Part shown: piece by piece, positions 1 to 8,952 of the stretch
How the letters are laid out: each line of letters starts with the position of its first letter
Numbering within the stretch: the first letter of the stretch is position 1
Assembly: GCA_019637265.1 (NCBI GenBank)
Contig: JAHBVY010000002.1
Span: 806,001-870,000, forward strand
Reading direction: 5' to 3'
DNA: 64,000 bases
From: Polyangiaceae bacterium
GTDB taxonomy: Bacteria; Myxococcota_A; Polyangia; Polyangiales; Polyangiaceae
The notes under the pieces: generated by a model
The model's database searches: none
The model's input: only the letters and a program-made list of their open reading frames with translations
What the model was told of the DNA's origin: nothing
Position numbers and translations under genes: made by a program

Positions 1-100
1 CGACGTTCATGCCCGAGAAGTCGACGAAGACCGCCGAGGTCATCCGATCGAAGCGGTCCTTGAGCACACCGACTTGCTCGACCTTGTTTGCGCGCTCCAT
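1..100 (-). CDS. rplJ: 50S ribosomal protein L10, N-terminal part (cut by window edge)
   Basis: Only the first 33 codons are present. The translation begins [20 protein letters not shown] and continues SAVFVDFSGMNV, matching the L10 N-terminus, where the protein binds 23S rRNA; its C-terminus, outside the window, anchors the L7/L12 stalk. The ATG shares its A with the TGA stop of rplA (sequence TGATG), so the start is fixed by coupling to rplA and there is no spacer for the usual L10 autoregulatory leader. Position after rplK-rplA is the conserved bacterial order. Confidence 0.9.
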   Translation of the reverse strand, partial: MERANKVEQVGVLKDRFDRMTSAVFVDFSGMNV

Positions 101-813
101 CAGCTCTCCTCCTGCGCAGTGCCGTAGGCGATCGAGGTGTCCACCCGGACGCCAGGCCCCATCGTGCTGGAAAGGGTGATGCTGCGGACGTAGACGCCCT
201 TGGCCGTCGGCGGCTTACGAGCGACCAGCTCCGCCACCAACGCCGCGGCGTTCTCCGACAGCTTCTGCTGGTCGAAGGAGAGGCGGCCCACCCGGCAGTG
301 GACCACACCCGCGCGGTCCACGCGGTACTCCACCTTGCCCGCCTTGGCCTCCTTGACGGCGTTGCCAACGTCGAAGGTCACGGTGCCGACCTTGGGGTTC
401 GGCATCAAGCCGCGGGGACCGAGGACACGACCGAGCTTACCCACCGCGCCCATCATGTCGGGCGTGGCGATCACGCGATCGAAGTCCATGAAGCCGCCCT
501 GCACCTTCGCCACCAGCTCGTCGGCGCCGGCGAAGTCAGCGCCAGCGTCGAGCGCCTCGCGCTCCTTCTCGCCCTTGGCGAAGACCAGCACGCGGATCGT
601 CTTGCCCGTGCCGTGAGGCAGGACGAGGGCGCCGCGCACCATCTGATCCGCGTGCTTCGGGTTGACCCCGAGGCGCACGGCCAGATCGACCGACTCATCG
701 AACTTGGCGTAGGCGACCTCTTTCACGAGCTTCGCCGCATCGCTGAGTGTGTAGCGCTTCTGGCGATCGACCTTGTCGAGCGCTTGGGCGCGTTTCTTAG
801 GTATTTTTGCCAT
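100..813 (-). CDS. rplA: 50S ribosomal protein L1
   Basis: The 237-residue product is the usual length for L1, the protein of the mobile L1 stalk at the ribosomal E site. The start [19 protein letters not shown] and the central segments with MPNPKVGTV and [14 protein letters not shown] are diagnostic of bacterial L1. It lies 70 bases downstream of rplK and overlaps rplJ by one base, so it is part of the rplK-rplA-rplJ transcription unit. L1 normally represses its own operon by binding mRNA; no such leader was identified here. Confidence 0.97.
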   Translation of the reverse strand: MAKIPKKRAQALDKVDRQKRYTLSDAAKLVKEVAYAKFDESVDLAVRLGVNPKHADQMVRGALVLPHGTGKTIRVLVFAKGEKEREALDAGADFAGADELVAKVQGGFMDFDRVIATPDMMGAVGKLGRVLGPRGLMPNPKVGTVTFDVGNAVKEAKAGKVEYRVDRAGVVHCRVGRLSFDQQKLSENAAALVAELVARKPPTAKGVYVRSITLSSTMGPGVRVDTSIAYGTAQEES

Positions 814-883
814 ATTTCGTCTTTCGACTCCTGGGCTGCTCCAGGGTGGCCGACATCAGTCAGCCGCCCTGAGCGCCAGTGAT

Positions 884-1333
884 TCACACGACGTCGATGC
901 CCATCGAGCGCGCGGTGCCGGCGATGGTGCGCGCGGCCGCGTCGATGTCCGTGACGTTCATGTCCTTCAGCTTGATCTCGGCCACCTGCTTCACCTGATC
1001 CCAGGTGAGCTGCCCGACCTTCTGCTTGTTCGGCTCCTTGGAGCCCGTCCCCGGCTTGCCGGTCGCGCGGAGGCCGCACGCCTCCTTCAAGAGCACCGCC
1101 GCGGGCGGTGACTTCATGATGAAGGTGTAGCTGCGGTCGGCGTACACCGTGATTTCCACAGGGACGATCGTGTCACCTAGCTTCGCGCTACGTGCGTTGA
1201 AGTCCTTGCAGAACTGCATGATGTTCACGCCGTGCTGACCCAGCGCGGGGCCAACCGGCGGCGACGGGTTCGCCTTACCAGCCTGGAGCTGGAGCTTGAT
1301 GAACCCGGAGACCTTCTTCTTGCCTGCTGCCAT
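884..1333 (-). CDS. rplK: 50S ribosomal protein L11
   Basis: The product has 149 residues, slightly longer than the 142 of E. coli. The motif [20 protein letters not shown] near the N-terminus is the L11 signature; L11 with 23S rRNA forms the GTPase-associated centre contacted by EF-Tu, EF-G and RelA. The C-terminal [10 protein letters not shown] matches the rRNA-binding end. It is preceded by nusG with a 110-base gap that could hold an internal promoter or leader, and followed by rplA. Confidence 0.97.
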   Translation of the reverse strand: MAAGKKKVSGFIKLQLQAGKANPSPPVGPALGQHGVNIMQFCKDFNARSAKLGDTIVPVEITVYADRSYTFIMKSPPAAVLLKEACGLRATGKPGTGSKEPNKQKVGQLTWDQVKQVAEIKLKDMNVTDIDAAARTIAGTARSMGIDVV

Positions 1334-1443
1334 TTCTCGGACCCTTTCGATCGGACTCCCACGCGACCCCGGAGGAGGGCGACGCCGCTCGCGCTCGAGG
1401 CGCTAGGGCGCTGCGTGGTGCTGTGTCGTTCGCTCGTTCAGGA

Positions 1444-2001
1444 CTAGCGCTTCTCTACGTGGTTGAAGTCGAGCTCCACGGGCGTGGGGCGACCAAAGAT
1501 GCTGACCATCACCTTCAGCTTCTGCTTGTCGGGCTTCACCTCTTGCACGGTGCCCGAGAAGTTGGCGAAGGCGCCCACCGTCACCCGCACCTCGTCCCCC
1601 TCTTGGAACTGGTGCCGCGGCTTCGGCTTCGCCGCCCCCTCGCTGATGCCCTTACGGACCTCCTCGATGTGCGGGGGCTTCACCTCCTGCGGCCGTTGGT
1701 TCCCGATGAAGCCAGTGACCTTGGGCGTGTCCTTGACGATGTGCCAAGCGCCCTCGCTCATGTCCATCTCGACGAACAGGTACCCGGGGAAGCTGGTCTT
1801 GCTCTTGACCCGGCTCTTCCCGTCCTTGCCCTGCTCCGTCACCGTCTCCGTGGGGATCAAGATCTCGCCGAACTGCTCCTCGACCTTGAACTGCCGAATC
1901 CGCTCCTGGAGCGCCAGCTTGACCTTGTTCTCGTACCCGGAGTAGGTCGTGACTACGTACCACTTCTTCGTCATGGCTCCTGCTTCGGTCTCCATCGTCA
2001 C
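1444..2001 (-). CDS. nusG: transcription termination/antitermination protein NusG
   Basis: NusG binds RNA polymerase and links it to Rho and to ribosomal S10. The NGN domain is visible from [17 protein letters not shown] to about residue 125, and the KOW domain from [19 protein letters not shown] to the end, finishing [10 protein letters not shown] as in E. coli. The GTG at 2001 overlaps the secE stop as GTGA, which favours translational coupling; ATG codons at 1995 and 1974 are alternatives, and the last has AGGAG only two bases upstream. With the GTG the product is 185 residues, close to the 181 of E. coli. Confidence 0.95.
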   Translation of the reverse strand: MTMETEAGAMTKKWYVVTTYSGYENKVKLALQERIRQFKVEEQFGEILIPTETVTEQGKDGKSRVKSKTSFPGYLFVEMDMSEGAWHIVKDTPKVTGFIGNQRPQEVKPPHIEEVRKGISEGAAKPKPRHQFQEGDEVRVTVGAFANFSGTVQEVKPDKQKLKVMVSIFGRPTPVELDFNHVEKR

Positions 2002-2699
2002 GCCCCGTACACCAGACCGGTCACGAAGCCCCAGAAGCGGTCCAGCACAGCGATGTAGGCCGTCGCGATGATGCTCGCGATGATCACTACGATGGTGCCG
2101 TCGACCACCACCTGCTTACCTGGCCAGGTGACCTTGCCGAGCTCTTGTGCGACCTCGTCGGCCCACGCCCGAACGTGAGGCTTCCGATAGATTTGGATGA
2201 TGGCGATCGCCCCGATCACGGCGCCGAGCGCCATCGTCACGTTGGGGCGCTCGTCCTCGGACAGCGCGATCAAGCTGGGGACCGCGCGCACCGCCGTGGG
2301 CCACTCCGCCAGGGTGTTCCACAAGCTGGTGAGGAGCTTGCCCGAGAGGAAGGCGATCAGGATCCCGCTGCCAAACAGCGCGGCGTGGACGTAGCGCGTC
2401 GAACCGAACTCCACCGCGGACCCATCGTCCTCGTCCTCGTCGTCGGCTGAACCGTCGTCATCCGAGCCCTCGTCGTCCGAGCCCTCGCCATCGGAGTCGC
2501 CGTCGTCCGACCCTTCGTCATCGGAGTCACGGTCGTCCGAGCCCTCGTCATCGGAGTCCTCCGAGCCCTCGTCATCGGAGTCGCTGTCGTCCGAGCCCTC
2601 CGAGTCCGCGCGCGCGGCGTCCTCCGCGTCCTCACGCGTGAGCTCTTCGTCGCGCTCGGCGACGTCTTCGCTCTCGAGGTCTTTGTCCTTGGTGGCCAT
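1998..2699 (-). CDS. secE: preprotein translocase subunit SecE with long acidic N-terminal extension
   Basis: SecE clamps SecY in the Sec translocon. The C-terminal part (residues about 175-233) shows the family core, with the amphipathic segment ending ELGKVTWPGKQ and a last membrane span around residues 201-222. Two further predicted spans lie at about 105-125 and 153-170, giving a three-span SecE as in E. coli. Residues 1-95 are extraordinarily acidic, built of Ser-Asp-Asp-Glu-Gly repeats, and make the protein 233 residues against about 127 in E. coli and 60 in many bacteria. The gene lies between tRNA-Trp and nusG, the standard position. The start ATG has only a weak purine tract upstream. 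Confidence 0.93.
   Translation of the reverse strand: MATKDKDLESEDVAERDEELTREDAEDAARADSEGSDDSDSDDEGSEDSDDEGSDDRDSDDEGSDDGDSDGEGSDDEGSDDDGSADDEDEDDGSAVEFGSTRYVHAALFGSGILIAFLSGKLLTSLWNTLAEWPTAVRAVPSLIALSEDERPNVTMALGAVIGAIAIIQIYRKPHVRAWADEVAQELGKVTWPGKQVVVDGTIVVIIASIIATAYIAVLDRFWGFVTGLVYGA
2424..2603 (-). repeat. degenerate tandem repeat encoding Ser-Asp-rich SecE extension
   Basis: Codons 33-92 of secE consist of imperfect copies of a unit encoding DSDDEGSDD. At DNA level GAGTCCGATGACGAGGGC-like units recur every 12-24 bases. Such repeats can vary in copy number by slippage. Confidence 0.8.
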
Positions 2700-2737
2700 A
2701 GGGTCTCGCTATGAGGTGCTCTAAGACGAGTGACTTG

Positions 2738-2810
2738 CAGGGGCGGAGAGGCTCGAACTCCCGACCTGCGGATTTGGAATCCGCTGCTCTACCAACTGAG
2801 CTACACCCCT
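2738..2810 (-). tRNA. tRNA-Trp (anticodon CCA)
   Basis: A 73-base cloverleaf reads AGGGGTG at the 5' end pairing with CGCCCCT, with discriminator G. The anticodon stem GCGGA/TCCGC encloses loop TTCCAAA, giving CCA. The T-arm has GTTCGAG. The 3' CCA is not encoded (GCAA follows). It sits between rpmG and secE, as in many bacteria. Confidence 0.95.
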
Positions 2811-2815
2811 AGAAT

Positions 2816-2997
2816 CTACTTGGACTCGATATGCTGCGTGTGAGCGTTACAGTCTCGACAGAACTTCTTCAGCGTGAGCAGCTCTAGACCCGGCCTGCGT
2901 GCCTTGGTCGTCTTGTAATTTCGGGCCCCGCAGATCGAACAAGCGAGGGCGATGCTCGCCCTCGCCTTTTCGGCCTTGGCGCCCGGACGGGCGGCCA

Positions 2998-2998
<1 letters not shown>
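2816..2998 (-). CDS. rpmG: 50S ribosomal protein L33
   Basis: The 60-residue product has the L33 pattern, with zinc-ribbon cysteine pairs CSIC and CRDC, central NYKTTKARRP, and a C-terminal HTQHIESK. L33 sits near the E site of the large subunit. This is the C+ form that keeps all four zinc ligands. The ATG at 2998 shares its A with the tuf stop (TGATG); a GTG one codon earlier is possible. A tRNA-Trp follows six bases downstream. Confidence 0.93.
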
Positions 2999-4188
<1,190 letters not shown>

Positions 4189-4248
4189 GGCTTCCTCTTG
4201 TTCTGCTTCGATCGACGTTGGGGTTGGCTCGTCTGTGACGACCTCGGG

Positions 4249-4321
4249 AGCCCACCACCAGATTCGAACTGGTGACCTCGTCCTTACCAAGGACGTGCTC
4301 TACCTACTGAGCTAGGTGGGC
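4249..4321 (-). tRNA. tRNA-Thr (anticodon GGT)
   Basis: The acceptor stem GCCCACC/GGTGGGC has discriminator T. The anticodon stem CGTCC/GGACG holds loop TTGGTAA, anticodon GGT. The T-loop GTTCGAATC is intact. No CCA is encoded. It lies 60 bases upstream of the tuf start. Confidence 0.95.
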
Positions 4322-4358
4322 AAGGTGTCCGGACTGAACAGGCGACCAGGTCACCTGG

Positions 4359-4431
4359 AGCGGGAGATGAGGTTCGAACTCACGACGTTCAGCTTGGAAG
4401 GCTGACGCTCTACCAACTGAGCTACTCCCGC
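4359..4431 (-). tRNA. tRNA-Gly (anticodon TCC)
   Basis: The acceptor stem is GCGGGAG/CTCCCGC with discriminator T. The anticodon stem TCAGC/GCTGA has loop CTTCCAA, anticodon TCC. The D-arm GCTCAGTTGGTAGAGC is canonical. CCA is not encoded. Confidence 0.95.
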
Positions 4432-4583
4432 GCGGCCTCGAGGGCCGTGGCTCCTCTCAGAGCCGGGGCGAGCGCCCCGGAGGGCCCCACCCGTTTTCTT
4501 TCGATTCATGCTCCTGCCGAGGCGACCCGGCGCTGGTGGCCGGCGGCACCGGCAGGTTCGGCGCTGGGGGTGACCAGCGCCGG

Positions 4584-4665
4584 TGGAGGGTGATGGATTC
4601 GAACCAACGTAGGCATAGCCGGCAGGTTTACAGCCTGCTCCCTTTGGCCACTCGGGCAACCCTCC
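4584..4665 (-). tRNA. tRNA-Tyr (anticodon GTA)
   Basis: This is an 82-base class II tRNA with acceptor GGAGGGT/ACCCTCC and discriminator A. The anticodon stem GCAGG/CCTGC holds loop CTGTAAA, anticodon GTA. A long variable arm precedes the T-arm GTTCGAATC. The D-arm contains GCCCGAGTGG, as in other tRNA-Tyr. Confidence 0.95.
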
Positions 4666-4844
4666 GAAATTTTTGAAGATTCTTGCTAAGTGAATGGTCG
4701 CGTCAGGCAACTCGCAGGAAGTGGGACGGCTCGAAGGGAAGAGGCAAATTCAAGGCAGCAGGGGCTCGGTAGGGCAGCGGGGCAAGGTGCCTGCGGCTCA
4801 GAGAGCCTACAGCTCAGCGAGTGGAGCACCTTCTAGGAAGCCTG

Positions 4845-4916
4845 AGCCGGGGAGGGGACTTGAACCCCTAACCTTCTGTTTACAAAACAGGTGCTCTACC
4901 ATTGAGCTATCCCGGC
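4845..4916 (-). tRNA. tRNA-Thr (anticodon TGT)
   Basis: The acceptor is GCCGGGA/CCCCGGC with discriminator T. The anticodon arm CCTGT/ACAGA with loop TTTGTAA gives TGT; the outermost pair of this stem is a C-A mismatch. It is the first gene of the tRNA-tuf block in transcription order. Confidence 0.9.
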
Positions 4917-5563
4917 GAGGGATGAGCCAGCTGGATGACGGGACGACTGGGGAAAAGAAAACCTCCTCACGCTGCACGAACCGCTGAACAAGGGCTCAGG
5001 ATGGTGCTAGCGTGCGAGAATCAGGGAGACGGCGGCAGGTGATGGTGGGAGAAGGAAGCGGGTCAGGAGGAGGCCAAGCAAGTGAACGAGCCCCAAACCT
5101 ACCTGAACGCCCGGCCCCACCGACACCTCGACCCCCCAGCTAGGCTGCTTACGAACTGAAGAGCCGGGATGGGCGAGGCTGAACCGGCACAAAGCGTACG
5201 GCAGGGCAGACGTAGGCCGGGCGAGCGGGGGCTTGGTAGCGCCGGGCCCAAGACCTGTCAAGCACATTGCGTACCGGCCTGGGCCCTGGCAATTTCTCCT
5301 GTAAATTCAGGTAGTTTAGCCTGAACGAATGAGGCGACCCTCGAACCTCGGGCGCCTTGGGGTGTGATGACGGGTCGCCCGCGCGTAGCCCGGCCCAAGG
5401 GCCGTTCCCTCCAGGGCGCTCTACCCAATCATCACCCGGCGCCTTCGCCCGGCGTCAGCGGGTCGCTGCCAAACGGTGCCGCGCGGCCCTGACTCGAGCC
5501 GCTCGCGGAGCAACGCGCCATCGGGTCGCGGCAGTCGCAACGCAGCACGCTCATCGCGCTCAG
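4917..5563. other. gene-free spacer upstream of the tRNA/tuf block
   Basis: No convincing gene is seen: the open frames have no ribosome site or coding-like composition. It holds a candidate promoter at 5233-5261 and a perfect 6-base inverted repeat (TTCAGG, 8-base spacer, CCTGAA) at 5306-5325 that could be an operator or simply chance. Confidence 0.5.
5233..5261 (-). promoter_or_regulatory. candidate promoter for the tRNA/tuf block
   Basis: On the minus strand a perfect TTGACA (5261-5256) is followed after 17 bases by TACCAA (5238-5233), directed towards tRNA-Thr(TGT). The minus-10 element matches the consensus at only three positions and is 317 bases from the first tRNA, so this is a moderate-quality prediction. 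Confidence 0.3.
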
Positions 5564-6733
5564 TCAGTTCACCTGATATTTTGCGGCCAGGTCGTCGAGC
5601 GCCGCACGGAGCTCTGCGCGGGTGTAGGGGAGCTTGTCGAGCGCGGCCTCCTCCGCGCGGATCGCGGCCTCGAGCTCTTGCTTGCTGCGCGACGCCCTCG
5701 CCACCCAGCTGCTCTGCTCGCCGGTCCGCGCCGCCATGCTCAAGGTGTGCTCCATCATCTGCTGCCCCTTCCGCAGCAAAACGGAGTAGCGGAGCCGCAT
5801 CGCGCCCTCGAACAGCTGGCGGTCCTTCTCCGTCTTCGCGCCCGCCGGCGGTGGCACGCGCATCAAGTCCTCGTGCAGCCGCTGGTACAGCTCTCCCACA
5901 CGGAAACCCGCCATCGCGGACCAGTGCGCGTCGTAGGCGCGCATGGTGTCGGAGTAGGCGCTCTGGGCGTCGAGCAGCAGCTGGCAGCGCTCCTCCAACA
6001 CATCAGCGAAGTTGGGGGGAGTCGGGGAGAACTGGATCGCCTCCCCCTTCAGCCGCCTCACCTCGCCCAACGCGAAGTAGAGCTGCGCCAAGTCGGTCGG
6101 GAGCCTGCCGGCGCGGTCGAGCTCGGCGCCCTCCGCGAGCGTGCGCCCGCGCTCCACCTCACGGTTGGCTCGTGGCAAATCGCCCGCCTCCACCGCGGCG
6201 AGGGCGCGCGCGGCGTGCATGCTGATCAGCTCGAGGGGCGCCAGGTCCTTGAAGCGCTGGATCCCCACGTCGGCGAGACGCCCGGCCTCTGCCCAACGCT
6301 CGAGGTACCCCAAGATCCGCACGGCTCGCATGAGCGCGCTGCGTGACAGCTCAGAGCTCGGGAACTCACTGAGCAGGCGCTGGTAGCTCTTCTCGGCGAG
6401 CGCCAGCTCCCCCGCTTGATCATAGGAGTGCCCCGCGTTGAGCAGCGCGTGCGGCGCGAGCGCGCCCTCCGGCTCCAGCTGGTACACCCGGGAGTACACC
6501 TCGGCGGCCTCGCGGAACTCCGCGCGATCGAAGTGCCATTTTCCACGCCCAAATAGCTCGCTCAGCGAGGTGCCGTCCTCCGCGGTGATCACCTGGCGCT
6601 CCACCTCGAGCGAGTCAGGGCTGCCTGGCCCCCGCGGCTCACCAGAGGTCGCTCCCGCGGCGCCACAGGCAGGCAGCGCCCAGGCGCACACCCAGGCCAC
6701 GAGCGGCACCTTGGCCCCGGAGAAAATCGTCAC
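5564..6733 (-). CDS. tetratricopeptide-repeat lipoprotein
   Basis: The 389-residue product begins at a GTG and has a type II signal peptide ending WALPACG (lipobox LPAC), so it is probably lipid-anchored. From residue about 55 it is helical with TPR-like units (AEVYSRVYQLEPEGALAPHA, AEKSYQRLLSEFPSSE), as in tol-pal or outer-membrane assembly TPR lipoproteins, and the end is a charged helical segment. No catalytic motif is visible. A TAGACT hexamer lies seven bases before the GTG, and no Shine-Dalgarno sequence is apparent, so the message may be leaderless. The specific partner cannot be inferred. Confidence 0.75.
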   Translation of the reverse strand: MTIFSGAKVPLVAWVCAWALPACGAAGATSGEPRGPGSPDSLEVERQVITAEDGTSLSELFGRGKWHFDRAEFREAAEVYSRVYQLEPEGALAPHALLNAGHSYDQAGELALAEKSYQRLLSEFPSSELSRSALMRAVRILGYLERWAEAGRLADVGIQRFKDLAPLELISMHAARALAAVEAGDLPRANREVERGRTLAEGAELDRAGRLPTDLAQLYFALGEVRRLKGEAIQFSPTPPNFADVLEERCQLLLDAQSAYSDTMRAYDAHWSAMAGFRVGELYQRLHEDLMRVPPPAGAKTEKDRQLFEGAMRLRYSVLLRKGQQMMEHTLSMAARTGEQSSWVARASRSKQELEAAIRAEEAALDKLPYTRAELRAALDDLAAKYQVN

Positions 6734-6987
6734 GGCCCAGAGTCTAGAGCATGCTGGGCACCGCGTCCGTGACGCGCTGCGTGAACGCCAGCGCGGGCGC
6801 AGACACTGAACACCGGACCATCCACTCGCTGCGCCGCTCAGTGTCGGAAACCGGCTCGACCCCATGCGCCACCTCGCGCCTCGAGCCCAAGCAGGCCAGC
6901 TTGCGACGAAGCGCCACCCTTGATCTCCGAAGGCCTCACCCGTACCGTGAGGGTGCATCAGGAGCCCAAACCCAGGAGGTCGATGCC

Positions 6988-7176
6988 ATGAGTCGGAAGC
7001 AGAGCGGGGCGGTGGAGCTGGAGACCTTGGAGCAGGAACATCGGGAGCTCGAGCGGCAGCTGCAGCAGCTGGAGCGACGCGCCCACCTCACCCCAGAGGA
7101 GCAGGCCGAGGCCGCCGCGCTCAAGCGCGCGAAGCTCCTCCGCAAGGACGCGATCCACGCGCTCCGCGCCAACTGA
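6988..7176 (+). CDS. small DUF465 (YdcH-like) coiled-coil protein
   Basis: The 62-residue product starts at ATG 6988, eight bases after an AGGAGG ribosome site. The pattern LEQEHRELERQLQQLERRA, then LKRAKLLRKDAIHALRAN, is the short helical hairpin of DUF465/YdcH proteins, whose function is not established. It stands alone, divergent from the TPR lipoprotein upstream. Upstream in-frame sequence to 6751 lacks coding character and is excluded. Confidence 0.8.
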   Translation: MSRKQSGAVELETLEQEHRELERQLQQLERRAHLTPEEQAEAAALKRAKLLRKDAIHALRAN

Positions 7177-7535
7177 AGCCGGGCGGACCCCTGACGAGCA
7201 CCCCCAAGGGCCTCGCAAAGTCAGGGGTCCCAACAGCCTGCACGCCGACTGGCCTCTCCGCGTAGTCAGACACCTGGACAGCTCCCCGCGCCGGGTCCAT
7301 GGCGCGAGCCTCTCGACGCACGGCAAGCGCTCCGCTACGTGGGACCCGAGCGCGCTGAGCCGCGGCCACGCGGTGCGGAGCGACGACTACCCGTCCAACC
7401 CCCTGACGAAGTCGCTCTCACGAAACCGCCAGCGGCCCTGACGAAGGTACTCCCGCGAAACCGCCAGCGGTCCTGACGAAGGCTCCCTACAGAACCGTCA
7501 GCGACCTCGACGATTCAACCGCGCTCGACCAGCGC
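7177..7535. other. gene-free spacer with tandem repeat
   Basis: Between the DUF465 gene and the end of the minus-strand lipoprotein gene there is no convincing reading frame. The 3' part is occupied by a three-copy 35-base tandem repeat described separately. Confidence 0.6.
7401..7505. repeat. three-copy 35-base tandem repeat
   Basis: Units at 7401-7435, 7436-7470 and 7471-7505 share CCTGACGAAG at the start and GAAACCGCCAGCGG at the end; the first two are nearly identical, the third is diverged. The array abuts the 3' end of the lipoprotein gene at 7536. Confidence 0.85.
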
Positions 7536-8012
7536 TCACAGCGTCACGCACTCGCCGGCCTGGCAGGTCTCGCCCTCGGCGCACGCGGGGCTGCAGCCCT
7601 CCGCGTCGCGGCTGGTCTCTTTCACGGTGGAGCTCGAGCTGCCGAGGCTGTCCCGCGTGCCGAAGACGTCGTGGTTCAGGTCGGTCAGCGACTCCTCGAG
7701 GCGCGCCTTCTCCGGCTCCTTCAGGCCACCCGGGTGCTCTTGCTCGATCGCCTTGGCGATGGCGAGCCAGTGCCGCGCATCCGCACGGAAACCCAAACGG
7801 TAGCCCGTCATCCCGCGCAGGTAGGCGTAGCGCGCCTGATCTTGCAGCGAGAGCGAGTCGCGATCGGCCTCCAAGCTGCGCCAAATCGCGAGCGCGCGCT
7901 CGTAGTCCTTGTCCTCGGCGTACAGGCGCTCCCCGCGATTCAAATCTTCACGGTAGGTGGCGCACCCACCGACGGCGATGGCGAGCAGGCTGACAACGAA
8001 GAGGCGCGACAT
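7536..8012 (-). CDS. TPR-like lipoprotein with Cys-rich C-terminus
   Basis: The 158-residue product has a clear lipoprotein signal, MSRLFVVSLLAIAVGGCATY, with lipobox VGGC. The middle (RGERLYAEDKDYERALAIWR, then YAYLRGMTGYRLG) is a helical TPR-type domain that aligns well with the lipoprotein at 24993-25643. The last 30 residues carry CSPACAEGETCQAGEC, a cysteine-rich motif common at the ends of myxobacterial surface proteins. TAGGCT lies ten bases before the ATG, and upstream of that is TTGT. Role unknown; envelope location is inferred from the lipobox. Confidence 0.75.
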   Translation of the reverse strand: MSRLFVVSLLAIAVGGCATYREDLNRGERLYAEDKDYERALAIWRSLEADRDSLSLQDQARYAYLRGMTGYRLGFRADARHWLAIAKAIEQEHPGGLKEPEKARLEESLTDLNHDVFGTRDSLGSSSSTVKETSRDAEGCSPACAEGETCQAGECVTL

Positions 8013-8119
8013 GGGCAGGAGCAGCCTAACAAGGGAAGCCCGGCTCAGGTCAAGGACTTCAGCCGCTGGTCACCCGGCGCACCCGAAGCCTCGATGAGCA
8101 GGGTCCCGTTCAGCGCGCG

Positions 8120-8725
8120 TCAGCGGCGCTGGTAGAGCAGGCGATGGATCGGCAGTTGATCCGCGATGGCGCGGCGCTCCCGTGGGCTCCGGGCGCCGAA
8201 GGGGTTCTCGTCCACCCAGGGGCTGGCCCCCACGGGGCCGAGCTCCGGAGCGGCGCTGAGCAAGCGTTCATAGGCTAGGGCGCGCTCCTCCACGTCCGTC
8301 TGCACGAAGAGCTGCCCGCCGGGCGCGAGCACTCGGCAGAGCTGCGGCAGCATCGCGTCGCTCAGCACCAGGCGCTTGGCGTGGCGCTTCTTCCACCACG
8401 GATCGGGGAAGTGCACGTACGCCACCCCCACCGAGGCGCTCACGAAGCGCGGCAGCACCGCGCGGATGTCCTCACAGAACACCCGAGCGCGCGAGCCGTA
8501 GCCGCGCTCGCGCAGCTGATCATCCACCAGGGTGGACCACTTGCGCTTGATCTCGAACCCGAGGATCCGCACGCTCGCCTCGAGCGCCACGCGTTCCAGC
8601 AAGAAGCCGCCGCGACCAGGGCCGATCTCGAGCTCCACGGGCCCCTCGCCGCTCACCAGCTCGCGCGGATCGATCACCTCCAGGTCAGGCAGCCGGGGTG
8701 CGTGAGCGTAGGGGTAGACGCGCAT
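8120..8725 (-). CDS. trmB: tRNA (guanine-46-N7)-methyltransferase
   Basis: TrmB transfers a methyl group from S-adenosylmethionine to G46 of tRNA. The 201-residue product has the Rossmann SAM motif VELEIGPGRGGFLLE, the acidic turn ILGFEIKRKW, and the family hallmark YVHFPDPWWKKRHAKRRL-like segment (HFPDPWWKKRH followed by AKRLVL). The C-terminus (NPFGARSPRERRAIADQLPIH) fits the substrate-binding end. It has a short N-terminus compared with E. coli. TAGGGC lies nine bases upstream of the ATG. The next gene upstream is divergent. Confidence 0.93.
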   Translation of the reverse strand: MRVYPYAHAPRLPDLEVIDPRELVSGEGPVELEIGPGRGGFLLERVALEASVRILGFEIKRKWSTLVDDQLRERGYGSRARVFCEDIRAVLPRFVSASVGVAYVHFPDPWWKKRHAKRLVLSDAMLPQLCRVLAPGGQLFVQTDVEERALAYERLLSAAPELGPVGASPWVDENPFGARSPRERRAIADQLPIHRLLYQRR

Positions 8726-8952
8726 CGGGCGGGAGCCCTACCACAGATCGAACGGAACCCTGCCCCGCTCCGTTGACCGCCCCAGCCTCATCGCCGCCAC
8801 GCACGAGGCTTGGATCGGAGGTGGGTTGGACGGGTAGTCGTCGCTTCGCGCCGCGCGGCAGCGGCGCAGCACGACGAGCACCCCATCGACCGCCTCGACG
8901 GACGGCGGCAAACGGATCGGTGCGCCAGATCGGGGTGCTATACCGAGGTCCC

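Noticed and set aside
4189-4290. N-terminal extension of tuf
   Set aside because: It would run through tRNA-Thr(GGT); the conserved EF-Tu start and ribosome site lie at 4188.
5007-5267. 86-codon frame in the spacer before the tRNA block
   Set aside because: No ribosome site, no coding-like periodicity and it covers the candidate promoter.
7401-7505. CRISPR array
   Set aside because: The three units are directly tandem, with no unique spacers; no cas gene is present in the window.
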